DNA from: Linepithema humile
Lineage: Eukaryota; Arthropoda; Insecta; Hymenoptera; Formicidae
DNA: 64,000 nt
Reading direction: 5' to 3'
Assembly: GCF_040581485.1 (NCBI RefSeq)
Contig: NC_090131.1
Coordinates: 16,077,501 to 16,141,500 of the forward strand
Positions 26,583 through 37,100 of the stretch are shown in pieces; positions within the stretch are counted from its first letter, which is position 1; the number at the start of each line of letters is the position of its first letter. Below the pieces are notes generated by a model that worked only from the letters and a program-made list of their open reading frames with translations, did not search any database and was not told the origin of the DNA. A program made the translations under genes and the position numbers.

Positions 26583-27413
26583 TGTGAATCTGAGGTAACA
26601 AGCTTGAACGGAATCAATTTGAACGAAAAGGTTAGCCTTCTCTAATACGATCGACACGATCTATCGAAGACATCGCTCTATGCAGCGACAAATCACATAT
26701 TGTCATACTAACTTATAACTTATATATCTATTTCATCGTCACAATCATTTGTTTAGATAGGTTTAGTCGTGTTAGTATTTCTCGCGGATTTGCCAATAGA
26801 ATTGTGCCCACTATCGCGTTAAGATTAAATATCTCGACAGCCGCGCACATGATGAACAATTGTTTAATTCGATAGAAGTCTTTCAGGCTAGTGTTGAGCC
26901 AACAGATCCCGATTATAGCGATAGAAATACTTTACGGACAACACGGCTGCGCTCAGTATTAAGAGATCTACTTTAGAACAGTATTACATCTAACAACATA
27001 CATAATATCGATTATGTTGATAAAATCATTTTGAAGTATCCAAAGCACACTTGAATCGATTAGTGAAATATCGATTATAGATCGCGAAACTTTTAGCCAT
27101 ATCGTGTGCAAAAGAAATATCAAAAGTCTGTTTCTTTTTATTCGTAAGCTATTCAACGAAGACAACGATAAAAAATAGTATGGCATCGAAATACGGATCG
27201 GAAAGAAAAAAAGAGAGAGAATAAAAGAAAGAAGGGGAGAAATGCGTTTGTTATAGGTCCTAGAACAAACACTGTGAAGACAATCATAAGGAACAAAATT
27301 CAAGCTTTAAAGAGAGAGAAAGACGGAGAGAATAAATGTACAGACGCATTTCGCACGTTTTGCGCACATTTATATTAATATACCAAGATAGATTACGCTC
27401 ACCACTCGTTAAA

Positions 27414-27431
27414 CGCGCGCGCGCGCGCGCG
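27414..27431. repeat. (CG)9 run
   Basis: Nine CG dinucleotides in a row lie in the presumed 3'UTR of gene A. This is unusual in AT-rich DNA and is potential Z-DNA sequence. Confidence 0.9.
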
Positions 27432-28069
27432 AACGCAGACCTGAAAACTCGATTGAATCGACGATATCCGCGCAGATATCGAGATCATAACAGGATCAAC
27501 GACGAGATCACCGAGAGTTTAGGTACGCGCAACTTATTTATTCTAGCTTTAACTTAAGCGGAGCTATATGGCGAGAGCTTAATGTTGTTCAGCTGTGATA
27601 CTCCGAGCGTACACGGACGTACAGAGTTCCTACATTTATACATAAGTGCGTAACGCACATACGTACGTGCGCTAATGTAGATAGGTATTGTACGTTAGAC
27701 ACGTACCATACGTACTTAGACGTAGGTGATTCTCTCCTCCTTTCCGATGTGTTTACCGTAGAATCTCGCCTTGTGTCGCGCGAACATGACAATTTTACCT
27801 TTTGTAGTTAGTCCGTTGACCGCCGCGTCGTACGCGCGCCAACGACGCGAGAAACATTTCAGCCGTAGTCCGAGGATTCCGGTTTCACCATTCCTTCCGT
27901 CTCACCTTAGATTAAACGCGCATGACAATGCGCATAACTAGCCGATAATGAGGGACCATTAAGGATTTTAAGAGTGTTTTGCGAATCTTGATTTTTACCT
28001 GCGCGCCAACATGTAACGATATGCGGCGTCTTTCTCGCGATAGATTAAAATATATTTATATAATGTAGA

Positions 28070-28072
<3 letters not shown>

Positions 28073-28103
<31 letters not shown>
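28073..28103. repeat. (GA)n microsatellite
   Basis: About fifteen GA units, followed by a T-rich tract. Confidence 0.95.
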
Positions 28104-28105
<2 letters not shown>

Positions 28106-28836
28106 TTTTTTTCTTTTATACTGGAACAGTACTTGAGTATGTTCGTATCTTAGCGGTATACACATATTTTTGTATTACATATGCACACGTCGCGATTCAG
28201 ATTGTTCATACACGCGCACTTACTATTAGACTTAAGAACATTATGTATTTTAATTTTAATCACAATTAGACTAGGATTCAGATCAAGGATTCGAACATAT
28301 CGTATGTTTGAACTGTTCGAACAACAATTGGAAATAAAAAAGAAATGACCTTTGAATTCGGACAGTTTGAATGTAAGCGGTGATCGATCTGTATAAATTT
28401 TATACGCATTATTTTATACGCAATGTATTTATTCGGACGTATAAGTATTCACTGACGTAGCATTCTGCTCTATTTATTGTATCACGTTACCATTGCATAT
28501 GTTATTTATTGTCATTCCCTTACTTGTATGTAAAGTGTCGTCTCGAATAAATTCAATGTTTTGTATCGAACTGAAGTTTGGATGACAAATATACCCCACT
28601 GACCCACACAATTAATTTTTAAGAACATTAATTTACGAATATTGTAAATTGCTCGTTTTAAATGACTGAGCAAAAATGCACATTCTACCGGAAATATCAG
28701 GAGTGCATGAAGACTTCTAGTTCTTCGTAGCATTCAACCATTAGTTGTAATATGCAACGCGGAAATAATGCAGAAAAGAGCATACTAAAATAATAATAAA
28801 CATGACATCGTACATTAATATTTTACATAATCAATA

Positions 28837-28838
<2 letters not shown>

Positions 28839-28886
<48 letters not shown>
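28839..28886. repeat. (AT)n microsatellite
   Basis: An uninterrupted AT dinucleotide run of about 48 bases. Confidence 0.95.
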
Positions 28887-28892
<6 letters not shown>

Positions 28893-29799
28893 GTTAATTT
28901 TTGTAATGGCTATTTAGTATTTATAGACTTCAAATATTGCGATATTGCGATGCAACTTCAATTTATCTTGCCAATATTTTTAAATATGTAAAAATGATCA
29001 GATCTTCATTATTAGCAGGAGCATTTCCCGAACGTATTAAATATTGTAATAGGAGTACACGAAGAGCGGATAGGTTGTAATTGCTCTTCGATGCACTTTG
29101 CGTTTTAGATTAAATTCAGTTACTTGATTCTCTACTGTGCAGTTATAAATTATCATTATATAAAATATGCAAAAACGCTAAAAGATCTTTCAACTCAATA
29201 TTTCTTAAACAAATGTGCAAACAATTAATTTAATCAATTATAATTTTTAATTCATAGCACAACTATAATTATAATATATTTCATTGTTTAATTTGCATAT
29301 TGTATTTTCCTTTTTACCATCGTCGATTATTGCGCATAATATTGCAAACAATTTTACGCATTACAATAATCGCAAATTTTATGTGTCATACTTTATTAAA
29401 ATAGTAAATGTCTCTATCATCGAATAAACTGTTCCAATTGATTCAATCGTATCGAGATTACCTTAACAAACCGCTGCGCTTCTGCGTTTAAATCAGACGA
29501 CTATTTGCTTTTCTTCGATCATGATATACACTCGCTACACGCGAAATAACACGTCACGACGCGTCGCAACTTAATCGGGCGTGAGAAGATCTCTAATCTT
29601 AGTTCGATGAATTCACGAACAACCTAATTATAGTATCGCCTTTTATGGTGTATCCCTTACAACAAACGTGTACGCACGTCGACGTACGTTCGAGATGTTA
29701 CGTCTACTTCATTCAGAACTTTTTGTCACCATCTCCTCTACTCTCTGTGTCTCGACGCGAAAGAATTGACCGCCTGACGTCAAGATTCCTTACAGGCTA

Positions 29800-29844
29800 T
29801 TAGAACGATCAGCGTTAAAACGATCAGCGTTAGAACAATCAACG
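29800..29844. repeat. 15-bp tandem repeat, three units
   Basis: Three units of TTARAACRATCARCG in a row. The third differs at two G-to-A positions. Confidence 0.85.
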
Positions 29845-30902
29845 ATAAAAGCGCATAAAAATTATTTTATCTGTCATAAAAAAATATATATATATATATA
29901 CAGCAAAAAATTTGTGTGTGTGTACCGCCTTTTGTGGCACATTTTTTTTTTTTTTAAATTAATTTATTTATAAAATTAAAATTGAAATTTTCTTTAAAAG
30001 TTTTTATATAACCTACTGTTATAAATGTAAATTTGTTTTTATATGGATATTTAAACATTACACTGGGGTTACATATACATTAAATTTTTGAGAATCGTAT
30101 ATCGAAACTCTCCCGAAATAGCGGATGCAATGGGCGCTGGGAGAAGAGTCGACGCCTTCTGTTATAAATATTTTTTTACCTCGTTCTTTTCGATTTCAAA
30201 TATATATAGCATCATACATAAATTTTTTAGTTAATAATCACTGTGTTTGTTACGAATGTAAGAATAACTATTTTAAGTATGAGGAAATGTCGATCATAAA
30301 TTTCTAGCGATTCATTTGACGACACGGCGGCTTTCCCATTTGATTCATAGTGCAAACACAACGGTGTTTGTGAATAGCACGCGTGGCATCCGAGAGATTT
30401 CTGACGGAATTGCGCGTACTTCCGATGCGCATGCAGACGCCGTAAATGCATGACGATAGGTACCGTTCGTGTTTCGGGGAAAATCGGAATGTTCATACAT
30501 GTGGGCGAGATCAGCAAAGCATAGGAAATTATTGCACTAAGTGAACACGTCACTTAGATAAATTTGGATAGCCTACGTGACAGGATGTCTATGACAAACG
30601 CAAATGTAAATTTATCGATTAATATCAATACAATATTACGCAATTGTTCAAAATTCTACAAAAGCCGCAAGTAAACTATAATAAGTTATTCTAATTTTAC
30701 GTTAAAATTGATATTAAACGAATTAAAGATTTATGATAGTTTTGCAATGATATCATTAATAAATGGAAGACAGATAAGACTGTCCAATGAGCCACTGTGC
30801 AATTGATCGTTACATATCAGAAGACTCGAGTCATATCGTGTAATCTAAAAATATTTGTATGAAGTGTTCCAGTTTTAATCAGGCAAGAACGCTTGCCTAT
30901 GA

Positions 30903-31193
30903 TTCCCCGAAGTTCCGGCGACGAGGCGGTAAAAAACGCGGACAAAATCTTCGCTGCAACCCCACCGTTTCACCGCACGAAACGTCGAACATGCGTACGT
31001 ACATGTTCGATTGTTTACACAATCCCATATATAAGGAGGAAGCACGAGAGTTTGACAATCTCAGTTCACGATCTCACGTCGATCGAGAATACTGTTCAGT
31101 GCCATACAGCGCATTCCTTACGAATCGATTCAACGAGATCGTCGCCGAACCTTCGAAATCAATCGCAAGAAATTCACGACAACAAATTCGAAC
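30903..31193 (+). promoter_or_regulatory. Gene B promoter and 5'UTR: STAT-type site, TATA box, initiator
   Basis: TATATAA is at 31028-31034 and the arthropod initiator TCAGTT at 31061-31066, giving +1 at A31063, about 33-35 bases after the TATA box. The leader to the ATG at 31194 is then about 131 bases. TTCCCCGAA at 30903-30911 is a perfect TTCNNNGAA palindrome of the kind bound by insect STAT, about 150 bases upstream of +1. Its reverse strand also reads GGGGAATC, close to a Rel half-site. Together they suggest an inducible promoter, perhaps with feedback from JAK/STAT. Confidence 0.6.
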
Positions 31194-33413
31194 ATGTTCC
31201 TTAAGAGAGTTTGCCTAATCGCAGTCATCCTCGCTGTCACGTCTGCCGCTCCGAGCAGATTATTCAGAAGGGTGCCAATGTGGTACCTGCCGTGCGGCCA
31301 ATTCGAGTACGAAGATATGAACTCATTGGAGGAATCTGAAGAGGAAATAAGTACCAGATTGGACAGGATCAAGGTGCAATATCGTCTGACGCTGAACAAC
31401 TACTTGGAGCAAAATTACGGGAGCCTGTACAAGAAAGTTAGGATCGGCGTCCTCGATCATCAATACATACCTAATTGGGTGCCCGACAGGGTGGACGCAA
31501 ATACTGTGAGAAAACTGAACGACAGTAGCCCTCAAACGGTGAGTGCAGGCATTCAATTAACATTGTTGCATGTTTACTTTGTACATGTTTCAAAAACCGC
31601 GACTTAAGCTTGCCAATTTAAGTGTTTCACACAACGGTTTACACAGCCGTTCGAGAACTCTTAACATTATTACACGACACAAATTACCACACGTTATTTC
31701 ACTAGTGAAGAGACGTCGCAATCGAAGAACTCTTTTTTGATGCGCAAACAAACTTCTCTAAATTGAATCTCGCTTCCAATCGACATCCTTAGATATTATT
31801 CCGCGTAGCACTGCGGCTTATTGCAACATTGTTAACCGAGTTCTTCGCTGTTCCGCATCACACGTTTCTTATTATCCTCCAATGTCAGCGACATTATACC
31901 TCATGTCGTCGGTTTCTTCGCCAACATTAATATTCATCGCACGTAATCGCCGTTACCGTGCAGCAGAAACGAAAGAGCAACCCGAACGAGATCCTACCGC
32001 GTGCAGGTGAGAAACGAAGAACGAGTGCACGGGAAAATGAGAACGGTGTTGCGCGTTACAGACCACCGTCGCGTTTTCAGCAACCGGCCGGCCCGCTGAC
32101 CACCCGGTTGCAATTGATTAACGCAACGTTAAATAACAAATTTTAATGAGACGGTAATTATTATAAAGTAGCAGGCGAGCAGGAGCGAATGCGGTTCTCG
32201 TGCAGTGCGCGCGCAACGCGGCCGTACATGTGCACTCATGTTCGCCGGGTCGCGCGGCTGCGTAATCGCGCTCGTCTGCCTTCTCGATGCAAGCATGCTG
32301 ATAACGCAGCCCGATATCGCGACCCGCGGTACTCCCCGGATGCCGACACGCAGCCCCCTTGCCCGCTCTCTGCCACGCCCCGATCACCGACTACAGAAAC
32401 ATTGATCCGCGATGATGCACTTTGTTAAGAATTTAGTTGCCTATTCACGGTAGATGCAATTTTTTCTGAAAAATTTTATCGCGACAACTAATCGCTGATA
32501 ACACACATAAATATTAATAAATAAGTCATTTCATTGATCGCAGAATTATTCTTCAAATTGCGGTGTCCACTGATAATCTATTGTGCATTGTTTTTCTATT
32601 TTAAAGTCTTCGTTAGATAAAATTGTACTAAAGTAATGTGTTGAATGTCCACTCAAATAAGATTTTTATAAATGTATAACTTTTCCAATAAAGTATCATA
32701 ATTGCGCGAGAAAAATAAATAAAAATTCTATGTGCAATGATGAGTTTCTAAATTTATACGTATTTGATCTCATGACCATTTTTGCTAGATTTTCCTTTTC
32801 AATTCTTGAAACGGCAGTAAAATAATGTTTTACGACATATTCATAAATATTCATGTGAATGTGATAAAATAATTTCTAACGCGAACATTGTTTACAGTTA
32901 ATATTAATAGTTTTATCACCTACGTAAGACAAAGTGATGCTATTCATATTCGTGATTCATTTTTAAATCGTAGTTTATTAATGCTTGAAGGAAACGCGTG
33001 AATATTAGCAAGCTTAAGTGAGCGGTTTTTGCGATATTCAAATATGTCAAAAGCAAAGCAATAATTTTATAATAACATTTTTTTTGCAGATTATTGACCA
33101 TTTTCCGCAGTTACACATGAATCTTCAGAAATTTGCCGTGGCATTCGAGCAATTAATCGAAGACGAGACTGAGGTTGAGCGCAAGCATGCTCTTAAGTCA
33201 ACTCAGAAATCTTTGAGAAACATGTTGTGCGAAGTAGAATCCAACATAAACGCTATTTCGTTCATACAACTACTGGGACGCGTGGAGAGGAACATTATGA
33301 ACGACATCGAGCGAAACCCCGTCGATGAGACGAGGAGGCTCATCAGAGATTGGGGCGTAGTTCTCAAATACCGAGATTACCTAGATGCCTGGAGGTACGT
33401 GTTCAAGTTTTAA
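31194..33413 (+). CDS. Gene B: candidate secreted helical cytokine (Unpaired-like?), 222 aa
   Basis: Two exons, 31194-31538 (donor GTGAGT) and 33090-33413 (acceptor T-rich then TTGCAG), join in phase 0. The chosen ATG begins a textbook signal peptide (MFLKRVCLIAVILAVTSA, residues 1-18). A dibasic RLFRR (22-26) follows and could release a short pro-peptide. The mature part has W-Y-L-PCG (30-35), a long acidic/amphipathic helix (about 46-85), helix FPQLHMNLQKFAVAFEQL (120-137), a helix starting at LCEVE (161-165) and a terminal helix with D-W-G at 202-204 and W216. C34 and C162 are the only mature cysteines and match gene A, so one disulfide is expected. N109 is a sequon. The length is typical of four-helix cytokines. 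It lacks the basic tail of gene A. No named orthologue can be confirmed without a search. Confidence 0.87.
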
Positions 33414-34140
33414 AGATAAGGAGAAGAAATATTAGACTGTCGTCAGCGGATCATCGATCATTCTAGAGATGGCACGCGAAGATGCATCGGACTAACGCGT
33501 ATGCAACTGTTGTAAATTATTGATACAGTGCCTGTCGCGGCTAGAGTCGTAAAAGCGCGTCACTATCTGCATGACAATGCAGTAAAACATTGAAGCCATT
33601 GACTGTCGTCGTTGATCACGTAGCGACTATTGCGAAATCGAAGATTACGAATTCGTCTTAGTCCGTGAAAATTTCTTAAATTATTTATTGCACTAATTAT
33701 TTATTATCACGTCTCTATTGGGCATTTAGTACGTAGTATTTATTCTTTCATTGTAGCAGATTATTTATTTCATTATTATTGTATATTAATTATTTATTTA
33801 TTCAAATCGACGTAGTATCTATCTTATCTCTATCTGAAAGGTATTCCGCAACCAGTATCGATCCGAAGGATTCCTGGTTGCATTTTGTGATAATCAGTCA
33901 TGCCGATAAACATATTTATTGTACGCTAGTGACAAGTGATCACTGTTTTCGTAGCGATAGATTATTCGTGAAAGACATTATTTGTATTTATTATTTGTAG
34001 AGGAGACGATTCTTTTTTATTTCTCGCAGTATTACTTATTTATAACTCAAGCAAGATGTAATATATTTATATATTGTAAAATTATTAACGTATTTATAAA
34101 TTTTATACAAAATTTCGCAATAAAAAAATAATTTATTACA
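33414..34140 (+). other. 3'UTR of gene B with AU-rich element cluster
   Basis: UUAUUUAUU nonamers occur at 33681, 33697, 33761, 33790 and 33794 (the last two overlap), with UAUUUAUU at 33737, all within about 120 bases. This is a dense class II AU-rich element as found in short-lived cytokine messages. The poly(A) signal AATAAA is at 34119-34124, with a GT-rich stretch after it. AU-rich DNA alone raises the chance of such words, but the tandem nonamers are unusually tight. Confidence 0.65.
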
Positions 34141-37100
34141 TATATATATTTGTATCCTGTTTTCATTATCAGTATCCTCTGATTCTTATGTATCTTATTA
34201 CATTGATGTAAGAAAAGTATGGATAGATGTCTCTACAGGTAAAGATTACATTCCATATAATTCCTCAAAGAAAAGATATCTTTTACATAAATATGTACTT
34301 GAAAAAAAATTTGTTATTTATTATTATTTCTTTAAAAGTTAAAGTTAAAAAACAATAAAATATAATAAATAAATGATAAAATTAGAAACAATTATTTAAA
34401 AAACAAAAGTGATATAGATTATAAACCCAGCAACAACACGCAAATTTTAAAGACATCTGAAAGATGTTCAAAGGACGTCATTTCTTTCTAACGTTTTTTT
34501 GGACGTTTTTTAGATGTCTCTAAGATTTGCTTATTGTCTAAGAAATATATGTATATACATTATTCATATATTTTAACTGTATGAGATATTGAAATAATTT
34601 TAATGCAACACTATTTGTAAAATGTAAAGAAAAACGTTTTTGAAAATTACCAATTACTGCTTTGTACCATCAAATTTTATTTAAAGAATTAATTGGATTA
34701 AAAAATTACGTTTTACTTTATACCTTTTGAAGAATTAATTCTTCCGTATTGCGAGAACATCAGAAATAGTTTGAAACCTGCAAATCCGACAATTTCTACA
34801 GTAGAAACCAGCTTACCAATGGAGGATAATTTATCGATAACAAATACTATATCGACAGTAGGAATCAAAACATTCGGTAAACGCTATTACACCTGATGTT
34901 AATAATGTATTTAATTATTTAAAATATATATGTAAATATATCTGTTGTTTTTCAGGCAAATAAAAGATATAAAATAAGAATCTTTACTTCGTGATATTAA
35001 AAATATTATTAATAATAAAAACTATAATAAATTGAAAATCTAATAATTAAAATTATAAAAAATATGCTCTTCAACCAAATAAATGTTTTTCATTTATCGT
35101 AATAAGCAACATATACAAGTTCGTAGAAAAGTGCAATTCAATTTCTATAGCGGAATATTCTAAAGAGAGAACGTGCTAAACTGCCGGTCAAATCATCACG
35201 AAATCATTTACGCTATTCAAGTAGATACACGTGGGTGGTAAAGGTGAAGATGAGGAGGAAATTGAAATAGATATGAAAAGATCTGAGCTTGACAGAAGAA
35301 AACGAACGTATTACGTAAACACTCTCACTACAGTGATTTCGTACTTTTCATAAGTATTCTGGAAGTGTTTCTCTTTAGTCCTTTAGTCATTCGTATTTTG
35401 TTCTGTACAATCGCTATAAAAAATATTTTGCTTGTTAAATCTATAAAAGCAATTATGACAGATAATATAAAATTTTATCAAATACTGAAATAACAATATA
35501 TAAATGCATTTATTACAAAAAATATTTTGGCTTTTAAAAGAAAATAATTTATTCTGTAAAAACAAATTTTATCAATAGTGAAATTGAAAAATTTAGAGAC
35601 AGTGACATCTTTACTGTCGATTAGTATGTGTTTTAATTAAATTATTCGTCAAAAATATGAAAAATGTATTAATAGTAAAAATAAGAAATTCAGAAAAAAT
35701 TACGAATTATGTTTAGTGTCTTAAAAAATTAATATTTTCGCATTTAAAAGAGTGTGAATGTGTGTATGTGTCATATTTTGCTAATAAATAGTTGCGCAAC
35801 TATAAAACTTTACAATTAGGAGAGTATTTATAAGCAATTATTTTCTTATTATGAGTATTTATTCTCTCTCTCAGTAGCTAAACTTGAAAACTTAATTGAT
35901 AAATATATGTAATTGCATATGTATTATGATAATTATTCGATAATAGCATAAATTATTGCTCATTCAATCATTAACAATTCAAGTCTATTCAATTAGATTG
36001 CGTAAAAACGAAGACCAGTTAGATTCATCATTGTTTTATACGTAGACTATTTGTATACACAAGCCATTTGATTTCTTATCGATATTCGCACAATAGCATT
36101 CTACTAATACATCAATTAAATTATTTGACACATGACATGTATATATCAATATTTAATCAATAAAAATTATATTTAATTAATAATAATTATTATCAAAATA
36201 AATATCAAAGCTATATCAACATCGACAAGATGATAAGTAAAAGTTTAAAACTATGTAAGCTACTTTAATTATATGTTTACAAAATTACATGGTACTGATT
36301 CCTAGTAATCAAGAGGAAGCCACAATTAAAATTTCTCACTTTTGTACATTTAAATTATAATGTTTCTCAAGAATAAAATAGAGATTTCTCTTTATACCAG
36401 TTTTTGTTATTATCGAAACTATATCCGTAACTTTCATCTGTGATTTCTACTTGTAACATGAATTTGTATACTATTTAATCAACTTATTATTAAATATTCT
36501 TCACGTCAAAAGAATGCTTGCAGTTTTCTCGTGGTATTTAAAAAAAATATGGCACGCGCATGCATTGAAATATATAGAGAGTGTATCTATAATACTTATA
36601 TTCCGTTTTTATGTTAATAGATACATATGTATGTCAGGATAACACTTTTCTGATTTAAAACTTCAATATTATAAATCACGCTTGTAAGGATTGTATCGGA
36701 ACTAATTTTAATATTATCGATTCGATAAAATCCTGCCTTATGTTTATTCCATTACTTTTTTTCTGTCACTTTCAAAAATATAGTTGCAAAAATTAAGTAA
36801 TTCCAATGCGGTCAATAATTTAATATCGTGATTTAAGACCATAATTTACACGCTAAAGCGGAACTAGTATTTCTGCAATTCGTCAGACGCTAATATTGCA
36901 ATTTGCACGCGACTTCCTCTGCCTGTCGTTATTAATGAAATTTCAAAAGTAATGGTCATTGACCTACGATCACATTATTTTACTTTCTCCATTAGCAGCT
37001 AATTTTTTTGTGCGATCTTCCATGTGCGTCTATTCGATCATTACTTTACTAGTAAAAAACAATTTTACAAATTAAATTGATCGATTGATTCTTTTAAATT

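Larger units (their letters stand above)
26583..28570 (+). other. Probable 3'UTR of gene A, with alternative poly(A) signals
   Basis: AATAAA occurs at 27220, 27331 and 28546. UAUUUAUU elements at 28426-28433, 28471-28478 and 28502-28510 (the last a full UUAUUUAUU) lie within 125 bases before the distal signal. One more UUAUUUAUU lies at about 27535-27543. A long form ending near 28.57 kb would therefore carry AU-rich instability elements and a short form (about 27.35 kb) would not. The extent is inferred without transcript data. Confidence 0.4.
28571..30902. other. Spacer between the two paralogues, no gene seen
   Basis: AT-rich, with an AT microsatellite at 28839-28886, a 15-bp tandem repeat at 29800-29844 and a short TA run at 29884-29900. 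No third paralogue copy was found here: no PCG, LCEVE or DWG frame is visible. Confidence 0.55.

Noticed and set aside
30859..31218. 119-codon frame overlapping the gene B leader
   Set aside because: It crosses the TATA box and initiator and overlaps the gene B start in another frame, so it is a shadow frame.
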